In this document: piece by piece, positions 33,448 to 44,685 of the stretch
How the letters are laid out: each line of letters opens with the position of its first letter
Position numbering within the stretch: position 1 is the stretch's first letter
From: Adiantum capillus-veneris
Taxonomy: Eukaryota > Streptophyta > Polypodiopsida > Polypodiales > Pteridaceae
Direction: 5' to 3'
NCBI GenBank assembly: GCA_014529385.2
Contig: CM043944.1
Location: 73,091,884-73,151,883, forward strand
Length of the DNA: 60,000 nucleotides
Program-made: the position numbers and the translations under genes
Notes under the pieces: generated by a model
Database searches by the model: none
Told to the model about the DNA's origin: nothing
The model's input: the letters and a program-made list of their open reading frames with translations, nothing else

Positions 33448-33894
33448 TTTGGCAGTGTTCTGTATCACTCAAGGAAAGAACCACATTTTTTTTTTTGCTT
33501 GTTGCGGTCGCACGTAACCCAAGACCTCTTGGGCGTGTTGATTCCTAATCGTGTTTTGAAGAGTGACAAGAAACCCAAAAAAGAAGGGCTTGTCCAGTCT
33601 CCCCTTGTTTCTCTTTTCATTCATTGAGAGCGGACCGTGAACTTAGCGGTTGGCCAATCGACGTGAGGTGGGAAAAAGCAACCTTGGTGTGAGCGCAAGG
33701 CCACTAAGGGGTGCGCCCGCAGGAAAGAGGAGAGCTCGGGTGAAGAGAAGATCCTTCTCTAACACAGATTGCAAGCGAAAGAAGAACCTCAAGAAACTCA
33801 AGACTCAAGAACCTCAAGACCCTCAAGAACCCAAGAACCAAGACCCACAAGAACCCAAGTTCCTCGTGAACTTAAGAACCCAAGACTTCAATGG

Positions 33895-34048
33895 ATGGTC
33901 ATCACCCGAAGCGGAATGGATACTTCGCATGAAGGTGGTGAGCATGGGAGTGGCGAAGAAGAGTTTTCCCCACCAGGAGGTTTTTCCGACCCTCCCCCTT
34001 CCCCATCTACGCCAAGGATTGCACTAACTCCTATGGAGGCTTTCGACA
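33895..34048 (+). CDS. Element E gag-like N-terminus (first part of a split open frame)
   Basis: ATG 33895 opens MVITRSGMDTSHEGG, an acidic and Pro/Gly-rich segment (FSPPGGFSDPPPSPSTPR) shared almost residue for residue with the gag starts of elements C (49782) and D (47802). Upstream, the leader encodes QEPQ/KNQDPQEPK-like repeats (33790-33890) in the same frame from ATG 33769. Codon MEAFD is split by element C; removing C and one copy of cgaca lets the frame continue at 51358. Confidence 0.75.
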
Positions 34049-35186
34049 TGTAAGGTGCAACGGAATGAATGTTGTATTTTCTCAAGATGAGTGATCCATA
34101 TTTGCTCAAGGTTCCTTTTAGTTCTTATGGAAGGGAGAGCTTTATGGAGAGTGCTATGATCACGAACAAAGTAAGTGGATATTGTGCGTGCAAGTGTATG
34201 AGATTGAGAGAAAGAGAGAAGAGAGATACGACACCAGAGACGTTGTAAAACCCTCCTCCGAAGGCCCCACTGTCGTTGGCGAGAGTGGTCTACGATTGAT
34301 TGCACAAAGTGGTACAATGATGATGCATGGAAACTGATGCAACTTGGGACTATGTCGGTGACGACGACGGGGACGACGACGATGACTTAGGGGCTGAAAT
34401 CTGCCAAAACTTTGGGGCTGTTTTGTGCGGCTGAAAACGCAGGTTTGGCTGCGTTTCAGGGCTGAAAAACACTGCTGTATTGGTCTCTGAAAACGCTGAT
34501 TTGTTGCTGCGACTGAAGGCTGAAAACGCTGCTCATCTGCAGCCTTGATGGCGACAGATGAAAACTCTAGATGCTTGGTGATGTTGCGGTACAACCGAGG
34601 CTGAAAACGCAAGTTGATTTGCAGCTCTGGGGGCGATCTGGAAAACGCTAGGTGTAGGGACTGCTGCGATGAGATGCTTGTTGAAAAACGCCAAGGTGCA
34701 GGTGAGGTTGGCGCTAAGCAAAAATGCTAGGTTGTAGGAAATGATGGGCTCGCCAAGGGGCTTGGAGAGGTCTTGCTGAGAGAGGGGAGTACCTGTTGCC
34801 TGGGGCCTGTTGTGCTCCTTGCTCATCTGCCAAAGAGTGCTAGCTTTGGTTTGCTTATATATTTTCTTACCCAATTTGCCCTACCTACTTTTGTTGGAAA
34901 GTCACTTAAATTAATAAGTGAAAAATGTAAAAAATAGGGAAAATAGGCTAAATGCACTAGAAAAATTCTCTAACCGATTCTAATGGATTCTGATGGGAAT
35001 ACTGATGATCATGCTGTGTGCAACCAGAGGATATGCATCTATGGTAAGTGATTGGGCATGCACGATCTACGAATAGACTCACAAAAGTGCCAGATCACTT
35101 CTAATCTAGACTGACTGGACTTGACGGAAACCCTGTTATGGTGTAGCTTGTCCACGGACACATAGGGTTGGATGTGTCACGTGACA
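34049..35186 (-). repeat. Element C 3' LTR
   Basis: 1138 bp, nearly identical to 50212-51352, with scattered substitutions and a short gac-repeat length difference. The minus-strand TATA box is at 34854-34861. The region 34430-34720 has many gctgaaaacgc words. The adjoining minus-strand polypurine tract is at 35187-35200. Confidence 0.94.
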
Positions 35187-35200
35187 TCCCCTCCTTTTTA
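35187..35200 (-). other. Polypurine tract of element C
   Basis: Minus-strand aaaaaggagggga directly before TGTCACGTG. The same tract occurs in D (46197-46210) and E (52408-52420). Confidence 0.88.
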
Positions 35201-36776
35201 AAGTGAGGTACTGGTACCGAGCTGCATGGCTTCCTTGTAGTCTGCCAACAACTCTGGATAATCGGTGAAGAACTCTTCGTCTACCCACACCGCTTCATGG
35301 GTTCCTCGATCCTTGAACTTCAAAAAATATTGTCGCACTTGCTTCTTCGAACCATGGTGAAACCGATGCAACAACACTTGCTCCGGCTCGATGACTTCAG
35401 CTTCATCGATGATCTCCGGTTCTTCTTCTTCCGAAATGTCCTTTGGAGGTGCTCCGTGAAACACTTTCAACCAAGAAACATGGAAAACGTTCTGCATTGA
35501 CCATGAGTTAGGCAACTGCAATTTCATTGAAACCTCATTTATCTTTTTAATGACTGGAAATGGACCATACATACGAAAAGACAACTTAGGACATTTCTTT
35601 CCAACTTGCTTAAGACGTTGTTTCATGATTCGTAGATAAACCCAATCTCCTTCCTGGATTGAGACCTCCTGACGATGCTTGTTAGCCTGCCGAGAATAAG
35701 ATTCCTGAGCCTTGCTTAGCCAAAGCTTCACACTCTCAGAAATCTCATCCAATGATTGACTTTCAGCATTGGCATTAGACATTTGACTGACCGATCGAGT
35801 CAAAAGTGACTGGAAAGGACGGCCAAAAGCTGCCTCATACGGAGTTTGACCAATAGCAGAAGAAAAGGAGTCATTCAAAATAGCCTGTACCAATGGAAGA
35901 TAGAGCTTCCATTGAGACTGCTGATCATGCACATATGACTTTAAAACATCAAAAGCCAACTGATTGTAAATTTCTATTTGACCATCTGACTGTGGATGAA
36001 AAGCCGATGAAAAATTCAACTTAGTGCCAAAATTTTCAAAGAGTGCGCGCAAAAAATTGGACGTAAACTTAACATCCCTATCTGAAACAATTGACTTTGG
36101 CAAACCACAGAGGGGGTACCAATGCTTAATGAACAACCATGCTACATCTTGTGTAGTAACTGTGGCTTTACAAGGAATCAACATGCAAAATTTGCTGAAA
36201 CGATCAACAATTGTTAAACATTGAGTGTTCCTTGAATGCAAACTTGGTGGTAGGTTAGTCACAAAATCCATAGAAATATCTTGAAAAGGTCCATCGGGAA
36301 TAGGCAGCGGGAGCAAGAGGCCTTGCTGCTTACATCGAGGAGCTTTTACTTTTTGACATATAGTGCACTGTGTGACATAACGAAACACATCTTTTCGCAT
36401 TTTAGGCCAATAAAAAAATCGTTCAATTTTTTCCAATGTGGTGTTCATTCCCCTGAGCCCACCCGTGAGAGAATCATGTGCATCATGCAATATGGTTGGC
36501 CTGAGAGAGGGCAACACACATAAACGTTGACGAAAAAATAACAATATATCACGAATGAGATAGTTGCTGGGCCCTTGGGAAGCAAGAGCCTGCAACCAAT
36601 ACATACCAAACTCGGAATCCGCATACTGATTCTTCATGCTATCAAAAGACTCACCCTGAATAGTAAATGTGGTTCTTGACTGGAGAGCCAAAATCTGTCC
36701 TTTGCGACTCAACACATCTGCAACAGGGTTAGCTTTTCCAGGCACATACTCAATCAAACCTCCAAATTGCTCAAAA
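35198..36776 (-). pseudogene. Element C RNase H end, integrase and chromodomain
   Basis: An open minus-strand frame of over 500 codons. It starts where the copia element enters (..FFEQFGGLIEYVPGKANPVADVLSRK, the RNase H end). The zinc-binding region has H..H and C..C (LHDAHDSLTGGLRG, CTICQKVK). The DDE core has MDFVTNLPP, SIVSDRDVKF and FHPQSDGQIEIYN. The C-terminal GPY/F module has MYGPFPVIKKINEVSMKLQLP. A chromodomain-like tail (FLKFKDRGTHEAVWVDEEFF) ends LGTSTSL at a TAA overlapping the polypurine tract. Catalytic residues look intact, but the frame is disconnected from its RT by the copia insertion. Confidence 0.93.
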
Positions 36777-36781
36777 AATTG

Positions 36782-37054
36782 TGTTGAGTGCGCGGCGGTG
36801 TGTGCAAGTGAAAGAGCACGCGAGGAAGTGCAGTGTGTGTGCAGAGAGGGGTGGCGAAAGCCAGCAGGAGAGGAAGCGCTAGCAGAAGAAGAGGGAGAGA
36901 GAGAGAGCTCACGTTTTTGGGGAAAACTCAATAAGTGAGTTTTGGGTTTTCCCACTTTTATTATAAGTGACCTTTAAAAAATGTGTCCAGATATTGAACC
37001 TAGACAAAGTATAAAAATGTACAAAAAGGGGTTATTTAGGCCTTTAACCCAACA
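36782..37054 (-). repeat. Copia 3' LTR, 273 bp
   Basis: Starts tgttgagtgcgcggcggtg and ends taacccaaca. Versus the 5' LTR it has short extra stretches (for example tttggggaaaactc versus ttttttgaaactc). A minus-strand polypurine stretch (aagtgggaggt) adjoins at 37055-37065. Confidence 0.93.
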
Positions 37055-37087
37055 ACCTCCCACTTAAAGGCAAATGACGCCTTTAAG

Positions 37088-38739
37088 TTAACCAACTCCC
37101 ACCAGTTGTATGCAATGCTCATGTTGAGCTTTAGCAAGACTCTTGGTGAGAACATCTGCAGGGTTATCCTGTGTGTGAATCTTAGTCAAGGTGACTAGAC
37201 CATCCTCCAATACCTGTCGTATGAAGTGGTATCGCACATCAATGTGCTTTGTCCATGCATGAAACATGGCATTCTTGGCCAAATAGACAGCACTTTGGCT
37301 ATCACATCCCAAGACAGGAGTACTAGCAGGCATACCAAGCTCTTTGACAAGTCTGCCCAACCATATGGCCTCTTTAGAAGCCTTAGTGGCTGAAATATAT
37401 TCAGCCTCAGTAGTACTCAATGCCACAATTTTCTGTAGTCGTGAACACCAAGAGACAACACCACCAGCAATAGCAAACACATAGCCACTAGTGGACTTCC
37501 TGGTATCCAAGTCACCTGCCGTATTTGCATCACAATAGCCCTGCAACTTCAGGTCACTTTTGCCATAGCATATACACCTAGATTGTGTACCTGACAGTAT
37601 CTCATAATGCATTTCACAGCTTCCCAATGTGCTTTGCCGGGATTGGACATGTATCTACTAACAACTCCCACCGCATGGGCAATGTCAGGACGAGTGGCAA
37701 CCATAGCATACGTAAGAGAACCACAAGCTGATGCATAAGGGATTCCCTTCATAGCATTCACTGCCACGTCATCCTTTGGGCAATTGGCTTTGCTAAGTTT
37801 TGTGTGTGGAGGTAAAGGTACTCGAAGTGACTTAGCTTCAGCCATGTTTAACCTATCAAGTACTTTAGCAATGTACTTTTCTTGAGATAAGAAGAGCAAT
37901 TTCGGCTTGCTATCTCTCTTGATTCTCATGCCCAAGATGTGCTCAGCATCACCTAAATCCTTCATTGCAAAAGCTGAATTCAGCTGACGTTTAAGAGCAT
38001 CAATGGTAGACTTATGCTTCCCAGCAATCAACATATCATCTACATATAGCACAAGGATTATAGGACTTCCATCATTATCCTTCTTTGTATACAAACAATG
38101 GTCTGAATGGCTGCGTTTAAAGCCTTGAGACAGCATAAAAGTATCAAACTTTTTGTACCACTGACGTGATGACTGCGTCAAACCATACAGTGCCCTTCTT
38201 AGTTTGCATACAAGTTCCTTTCTATCAGGAACTACAAAACCCTTAGGTTGCTTCATGTAGATATCTTCATCAATGTCACCATGAAGAAAAGCTGTTTTTA
38301 CATCCATTTGATTCAATTCTAAGTCAAGCACTGCAGCGAGAGCAAAAAGGACACGCAATGTCGTAAGCTTTACAACAGGAGAAAAGATCTCTTGAAAGTC
38401 AATCCCCTCTTTCTGTGCATACCCTTTGGCAACTAACCTTGCTTTATACTTGGGCTTTCCATCAACACATTTGACCTTGTAAACCCATTTGTTAGGAAGA
38501 GCCTTTCTTCCTTTAGGCAATGGCACAAGATCCCAAGTATTGTTTGCATTCAAAGATTTGATTTCCTCTTGCATCGCAAGCTCCCACTTATTGCTTAACT
38601 CACATGATTTTGCCTCTTTATATGTAAGAGGCTCTCCCTCATCTGTCAACATAACATGATGCAAAGAGGGGTCAAAGCGCTGTATCAACCTTCTGACACG
38701 AGTAGACCTGCGTACCCAATGATCTACATTCTCAGGCAC
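37088..38739 (-). pseudogene. Copia reverse transcriptase and RNase H
   Basis: Segment 38739-37549 carries the copia RT: WVYKVKCVDGKPKYKARLVAKG, FSPVVKLTTLRVLFAL, QMDVKTAFLHGDIDEDIYMKQP, LYGLTQSSRQWYKKFD and the catalytic LYVDDMLIAG. A frameshift near 37600 leads to 37627-37088 with the RNase H ([43 protein letters not shown]), ending LVGVG at the polypurine tract. RT catalytic Asp residues and RNase H D and E are present. The wild-type protein would have been continuous. Confidence 0.93.
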
Positions 38740-38785
38740 AGGTTTCTACATCAGGAGGCAACTCATTTTCAGCATGCTCATGCTG

Positions 38786-39856
38786 CTAAAAATCATTTTC
38801 AGCCATGATAGGTGGCTGTCCATTCTCATTTGGAGCATCTAAATCATGTCCTACCTCTTCTGGCTCAAGGTTAACCGGCTGATTATCAATTTCAGCTTGC
38901 GGTAATGCATCCTGAGGCTCTTTTTCAACATCAATAGGTGGCAAGAGAGGCTGAAATTTGACCGATTTCTTGTCAATTTCAGAAGATGTAGCATTTTTCA
39001 GCAATTTAGCCTCATTGAACACTACATCTCGGCTGCGTACTACCCTCTTAAACTGAGGCAACCATATCCTGTAGCCCATTTCACCCTCTTCCCCATAACC
39101 TAGGAAGAGTCCTTGGATGGACTTGGCATCTAGCTTTGTCCTCAAGTCATTACGAACATGGACAAAAGCCTCGCAGCCAAACACTCTCAAATGATCATAA
39201 GAGGCAGGTTTGCCAGACCAAAATCTCCTCTGGAATGTCATTTTTCAGCGTACTGTTAGGAGAGCGATTGCATACATGAACTGCAGTTTTCAAAGCCTCC
39301 CCAAAACCCATGAGGGAGATTAGCCGTGGACAACATGCAACGCACGCTCTCACATAAAGTACGGTTATACCTCTCAGCCACACCATTAGAAGATGGATTA
39401 TAAGGGGCTGTCAACTTCCTTTTAATCCCATATTCTTCGCAATAACGCTGAAATTCAGCAGACGTGTACTCCCCCCCATTGTCAGATCTCAAACATTTAA
39501 GCTTACTACCCTTTTGCGTGTTCACAAAAAGCATGAAACCTCTTAAATGCATTAAATGTCTCACTCTTATTCTTTAACAAATATGCCCAGCCTTTCCTAG
39601 TGCAATCATCAATGAATGTAACAAAGTATGATGCACCACCAAAAGACTTAACAGGCATTGAACATACATCGGAGTGAATTAAATCAAGAGTATTAGCTTT
39701 GCGCGAGACACCAGAATAATAAGAAGACTTCTTTTGTTTACCATACAAACAGTCATCACAAAAATCTAACTTGGTGCCCTTTACATCAACCCTCTTCAAA
39801 GAGGAGAGCACATCAAGTCCCTTCTGGCTCATATGGCCAAGTCTTTTGTGCCACAA
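38786..39856 (-). pseudogene. Copia integrase
   Basis: Four overlapping frames. Segment 39856-39506 begins with the GAG-pre-integrase zinc module (WHKRLGHMSQKGL, FCDDCLYGKQ), then the first catalytic Asp (LIHSDVCSMP) and YFVTFIDDCTRKGW. Segment 39564-39256 has LRSDNGGEYTSAEF (second Asp) and NGVAERYNRTL (catalytic Glu). Segments 39386-38786 have the C-terminal part (LRVFGCEAFVHVRND, GLFLGYGEEGEMGYRIW). Each break is a small frameshift. The catalytic triad can still be read. Confidence 0.92.
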
Positions 39857-40412
39857 ATTCTGGCAAAGTCATCAACAAAAATATGGCTTTCAACTTGTCA
39901 TCAAAAGGTTGAAGCCCAGTATCCTGTAGCTGACTCATAACACTGGTGAAAGCACTTAAGTGCTCAGAAGCCGACTTGGCTTCGTCAAGCATCATGTTCA
40001 CCAGTTTGCGCATCAAATGCACTTGATTCACAGGGGTGGCATTCTCATAAGTGGCCTTCAACTTATGCCAAATTGCATGTGCACTGTCCAAGCCCTTTAT
40101 GTCCACCAAAATGTCATCGGTCACAACCATTTTGATGTAGGCCTTTGTCCTCTTGTTGAGCTTGGCCCAATCCTCATCCGGCATATCCTCAGGCTTTACA
40201 GCCAAAAGGGCGTCCTCACAATCCTTGAGGAACAAAATCCTCTGCATCCTGTCCTGCCATAGGTCGAAACCTGTACCGTCAAATCGCTTGATTTCCATCA
40301 AGCTCTTGGCATCAGACGACGAGGAAGTAGAGGCCATTTGCACGGATAAAAAATGCAGCAGAAAGTGTCTACACAAAATCTGAAAATTTCCAGTGATCAC
40401 AATGTACCGCAC
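39840..40412 (-). pseudogene. Copia gag, C-terminally truncated
   Basis: Starts near ATG MASTSSSSDAKSL (about 40335). It contains the UBN2-type gag core (RFDGTGFDLWQDRMQRILF, AYIKMVVTDDIL, AHAIWHKLKATYE, LMRKLVNMMLDEAKSASEHL, DTGLQPFDDKLKAIFLLMTLPE). Directly after LPEF the sequence passes into the integrase zinc module (about 39850). The gag C-terminus, CCHC knuckle and protease are therefore deleted. Confidence 0.9.
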
Positions 40413-40843
40413 GTTGCATACAATGTGCTGAAAATTTCAGCAATTAACAAGTATCCCCAATGCGTACTTGCATAAACCCACAAAAGGCGTACATAAACCT
40501 CAATTTATGTACATAAAAACAGTCCAATTCTGATTTTTTTGCAAATTTGCTGTTTTGGCGCATCAATTTACATCAAATGGACCTGTTTTGAGTGGGAAAA
40601 GCTAGGGGCATTCTCGGGAATCGATTTAGAACACCTGCGTTTTGCTGTTTTGACCTGTAATTTTCTAGTTTTTACCTGTTTTGACCTAATTTCAGCCTGT
40701 TTTAGGCTGTTTTGGGAACCCTAATCACCCTAAGTGACACCGGAAGCAAGGGGCTTCGCGATGAAAGCGGAAATTTGACGCGAGAGAAGCCTTTTGCCTG
40801 CTGTCCAGCCACCTGCGCCGCAAAGCTTCTGAAACCCTAATCT

Positions 40844-40856
40844 GGTTTTGATACCA
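40844..40856 (-). other. Primer-binding site of the copia element (tRNA-Met)
   Basis: Minus-strand TGGTATCAAAACC, two bases inside the 5' LTR. Confidence 0.85.
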
Positions 40857-40858
40857 GT

Positions 40859-41116
40859 TGTTGAGCGGGCGGCGGTGTGTGCAAGTGAAAGAGCACGCGA
40901 GGAAGTGCAGTGTGTGTGCAGAGAGGGGTGGCGAAAGCTAGCAGGAGAGGAAGCGCTAGCAGAAGAAGAGGGAGAGAGAGAGAGCTCACGTTTTTTGAAA
41001 CTCAATAAGTGAGTTTTGGGTTTTACTTTTATTATAAGTGACCTTTAAAAAATGTGTCGAGGTTCACAAAGTAAAAAAATGTACAAAAAGGGGTTATTTA
41101 GGCCTTTAACCCAACA
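40859..41116 (-). repeat. Copia 5' LTR, 258 bp
   Basis: Starts tgttgagcgggcggcgg and ends taacccaaca. Flanked on the right by aattg. Confidence 0.93.
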
Positions 41117-41121
41117 AATTG

Positions 41122-42525
41122 TGACCACCGCGCTTGGCGATCACTCCAATGTGCACTAGGCATAGACTAGAGCCATTTGAGGGCTTTATGATCTATGCGG
41201 ACTGTAAACTCTCTACCATACAAAAAATGCTTCCAATGCTTAAGAGAGTGAATGACAGACAAAAGTTCTTTATCATAAACTGAATAATTCTTTTCCGCAC
41301 TATTGAGCTTCCGGCTAAGGAAAGCTACAAGACGACCATTCTGCTGAAGCACAACACCTATAGCAACATTGCTTGCATCCGTCCATACTTCAAAGGGATC
41401 ATCCCAAGAGGCAAGGATAAGACACGGTGCTTCTGTCATCACCGCAACCTTGAGAGCTGCGAAAGCCTCAATGGCTGCCTCGGGCAAGTCTACGCGTTGA
41501 CGGCGAGTCTTTACCCCTTTCAAAACATCAGTCATAGGTGCAACAATGCGTGCAAAATTCTCTATGTGCGAACTATATGCTTGACATAAACCAAGAAAAG
41601 AACGCACATCATATGTAGTTTTGGGCAAATCCCAATTACGAACCTGTTCCACCTTCGCGGAATCTAGCTTGACGCCTTCTGTAGAAATGATATAACCCGG
41701 ATAAGTGACTTCAGTAAGAAAAAATTCAGACTTCTTAGCTGCAATGTACAACTGACACTCATCCAAACGAGTTAGTACCCTTTCAACATCTCTTTCATGT
41801 TGTTCCCACGATGCAAAAAAAAAGAGAATATCATCTAAAAAGATAAACACACATACACCGACCATATCGCCGAAACGACCTACCATGAGACGATTGAACG
41901 TACCCACGACACTTGTCAATCCAAAAGGCATAACAATATACTTCCATTGCCCTCGCTCGGTGCGAAAAGCGGTCTTGAAAATGTCGCCTTTGAATACCCG
42001 TACTTGATGGTATCCACTTTTGAGATCGACCTTGCTGAAAACCTTTGCCTCATTGAGCCTATAAGGATATACTCAATGCGAGGCATCGGAAACTTGTTCT
42101 TGATGGTCATCTTGTTTAATGCCCTGTAATTAACACAAACGAGACGAACCATCCTTCTTGCGAACAAACAAAATAGGGGCAGCAAAAGGACTTACACTAG
42201 GACGTATGAATCCTCTAGCCACCAACTCCGTGAGTTGTCGCTCTAACTCTTCCTCCTATGACTTGTTCAAACGGTAGGGAGCCTTACTGACAGGGTGTGC
42301 TCCCTCCATAAGCTCAATGCGATGGTCCTCCGGCCGCTCGGATGGGAGACGAGGTGGAAGATCATCCTGCAAAAAGAGATGTTTAAACTTCGTAAACAAC
42401 TCTGAATACTTAGCTGAAGCCTGAATGCTCTGGGAAACTGGAGCAGCATAGATGAATGCCGTTTGTGCTCTTTGTTGTAATTCACGCTTTACCTGCACAT
42501 GAGAGATGAGAGGCAAAGAATGCAA
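41122..42525 (-). pseudogene. Element C reverse transcriptase and RNase H (N-terminal part)
   Basis: Segment 42525-42256 holds the pre-finger region (HLFLQDDLPPRLPSERPEDHRIEL, PVSKAPYRLNKS). Segment 42185-41916 has [25 protein letters not shown]. Segment 41931-41167 has MPFGLTSVVGTFNRLM, the catalytic FIFLDDILFF (family FVFLDDILIF), YIISTEGVKLDSAKV and RSFLGLCQAYSSHI. It continues into RNase H (WTDASNVAIGVVL, YSVYDKELLSVIHSLKHW, VRIDHKALKWL) and on to the copia insertion at 41121. Frameshifts occur near 42200 and 41920. LDD replaces VDD, a common chromovirus variant, and catalytic residues otherwise persist. Confidence 0.92.
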
Positions 42526-42650
42526 GCCCTCCTCAGCACGAATGATGAGGGGGGAATCAGTTTTGACATGTAGAGTGAGAGTGTTAGCCTCAAATCAATG
42601 AGAGCATTGAGTTCACGAAACCATCTAATGCCCAAAATCATATCACATCC

Positions 42651-43220
42651 TCAGAGAGGAGACACAAGAAATTTCCTACTGAAAGAAGCTTGTTGAACGG
42701 TAAATATCACATCAAGGCACTCCTTCGTGATGAGAGAGTCCATACCAGGAGCGAAGCCAGAAACCTCGAGAGGAGATTTCTGACTAACCTCAAGGCGGGC
42801 TCTCTCAACAAGAGGGGGACTAATCACATCATGCATACTGTTTGGATCAAACAATATGATAAAACGTTGCCCCTTTACATGACCATAACACTTCATGAGA
42901 GAGTCATCAATGTGTGTGTCAGAGTTAGGAGAAGATGCAGGTTGGTTTGTGATAGTGCTTATGGTTGCTGTGGGTGCCTTTTGTTCTTTAGGTGGGATTG
43001 TCTTAGGACAGGCCTTCTTAATGTGACCCTTGACGTGACATTGAAAACATCTACCTTCTTTAGCATAAATCACTTGTTCTTCAGCCGTGATGTATCCTCC
43101 TACAATTCCTTGTGAAGCTTTTTCATCAGAGGTTAGCTTAGGTTTTGCAGGTGCTTTAGCTTTACCCTTAGATTCATTGTTAGAGTTCTTTTCCGAAGAA
43201 TTAAAGAAAGAAGGGCTAGA
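42651..43220 (-). pseudogene. Element C gag C-terminus, zinc knuckle and protease start
   Basis: After the LINE insertion the minus-strand frame resumes (SSEKNSNNESKGKAKAPAKPK). It shows an intact CCHC knuckle (CFQCHVKGHIKKAC) and then the protease region, GHVKGQRFIILFDPNSMHDVI. The protease site reads D-P-N-S where retropepsins have D-[S/T/P]-G-[A/S], so the active-site glycine is lost and the protease is probably dead. Confidence 0.88.
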
Positions 43221-43681
43221 AGAATTACCATTCTGCTCATCAGCGGCCTAGCTCTTTGGTTCATCTGGCGGGCCCGTTGTTTCCGCATCTTTGAGGCTCG
43301 CCCTGTACCACCAGCAGAGACTGTTCGTGACTGTTGGCTAGAGCTGATCCATACTCTTAGAGGACAGCTTGAGGGACTACAGGGCAGCTCCGACCGCATG
43401 CGGGAGCGCCGCGAGGCTTTCCTTCGACTCTGGCGCCCTGGGCCTTTCTACACCATGGTCCAGGGGGTGCTCAGATGGTATTGCTGTCCACCTGTGTGGC
43501 TCTTCCCTCCTCCCATTTCTTGATTTAGCCCCATTGTATATATGCTGTTTTTTCATTGGGAGAGTCTCCCCATCATGCGTGTTGTAGCCCTCTCTTGCAG
43601 AGGTGGATGTAGCCCTATGGGCAGTTTTCATTAACTAATAGAAGGATCTTTTTCTTGGAAAAAAAAAAGAATTACCATTCT
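43221..43681 (+). mobile_element. LINE (L1-like) 3'-terminal insertion with target duplications
   Basis: The inserted DNA is 43235-43667. The 14-bp duplication agaattaccattct (43221-43234, 43668-43681) flanks it, and it ends in an A-run after tttcttgg. A long target duplication, poly-A end and 5' truncation are the marks of target-primed reverse transcription. It sits in the gag of element C. Confidence 0.93.
43236..43523 (+). pseudogene. LINE ORF2 C-terminal 95 codons
   Basis: An open frame runs from the 5' truncation point to TGA at 43521-43523. It reads LALWFIWRARCFRIFEARP and CWLELIHTLRGQLEG, then an Arg-rich stretch and LRWYCCPPVWLF. Plant L1 ORF2 proteins end in a comparable LWxIWxARN-type region after the RT. 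There is no start codon, RT palm or endonuclease. A ~140-bp 3' UTR and A-tail follow. Confidence 0.8.
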
Positions 43682-44680
43682 TACCGTTCTTACCATTCTG
43701 TGTGTTTTGAGAATTCTGCGGGGTTTCTTGAGAAGTCTTGTTTTCCTCAGGCTTTCCTTTGTTGTGCTTCATCTCGTGTGCGAGAGTAATCGCTACCGCT
43801 TTGTTGAGATCGATTGGATCTAGTACCTTGACATCATACTTGATATACTCATCCAATCCGTAAAGAAATGCCTTCTTGCGCTCCGAATCCGATTTGCGTA
43901 ATTGAGTGCCGAGCTACAAAACATGATTAGAGAAAGACATAAACGGCATACCATTTTGCTTGAGAGCGCGCCAATCGTCCTTCAATCGTGCAAGGTACTG
44001 AGGTGGCATAAACCGCGCCTTGAGCTTGCCTTGGAAATCAGCCTAACTAAAAGAGAAGCGTGAATTCGTCGGCTTCCTCTAGGTGCGCGGCTAGCTGTGC
44101 CTCTTGCCATGCGTGGTACCAATTTATGGCATCACCGGCAAGGTACATAGCTGCCGTCAAAACTTTGCTATTTCCTGTTTTCTTAATTGTCGCAAAATAA
44201 GCATTAAATTGATGCAACCAAGAATGAATAACCGTAGCATCCATCTTACCGTCATACTTATTGAAAGTCAACTTCTTTGTGACCGGGTTGTTGGAGTCCG
44301 TATCGTGGCTTGCGCCACTTGATGAACTCCCATGATCCTTGGGTGGTTCGGATTTTGAGGCAAGTACCTGTCGCACCAATTCTTGAGTTCTTTGTTCTCT
44401 TTGAGCCTCTCGCTCGATCTCCAAGGCCGCGCTTTGTGCTGCCGCTTCCTCCTTTCTTAGTTCTTTTCTTTCTTTTCGTGCGTCGTGTTCGCGTTCTAAA
44501 GCAATGCGATTTTCTTCTTGTTGTGCGGCAATTCTTGCGTTTCTTTCGTCGCGCTCGCGGTCTAAAGCAATGCGATTTTCTTCCTGTTGAGCGGCAATTC
44601 TTGCGTTTCTTTCGTCGCGCTCGCAGTCCTTAGTTTCTTGTTGTGCGGCAATTCTTGTGTTTCTTTCGTCGTGCTTGCGG
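43682..44680 (-). pseudogene. Element C gag, middle part
   Basis: From the right: three and a half 22-residue repeats of the type RDERNARIAAQQEENRIALE, strongly charged and likely coiled coil. A basic RKERKELRKEE stretch and a Ser-rich linker (GSSSSGASHDTDSN) follow. The capsid core reads FNKYDGKMDATVIHSWLHQFNAYF, AAMYLAGDAINWYHAW and FTLLF. A stop lies at 44047. After further shifts comes DEYIKYDVKVLDPIDLNKAVAITLAHEMK and an Asn/Lys-rich tail up to the LINE. It joins 49540-49782 when element D and one tcctt are removed. Confidence 0.88.
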
Positions 44681-44685
44681 TCCTT

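Larger units (their letters stand above)
36777..41121 (-). mobile_element. Ty1/copia element, minus strand, with flanking target duplications
   Basis: The element proper is 36782-41116, with LTRs of 273 and 258 bp (TGTTGAG..CCAACA) and target duplication aattg at 36777-36781 and 41117-41121. Removal restores the element C RNase H (ARWSQ joined to FFEQF). Gag, integrase, RT and RNase H follow in copia order on the minus strand. Zinc knuckle and protease are deleted, and there are several frameshifts. Confidence 0.95.
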
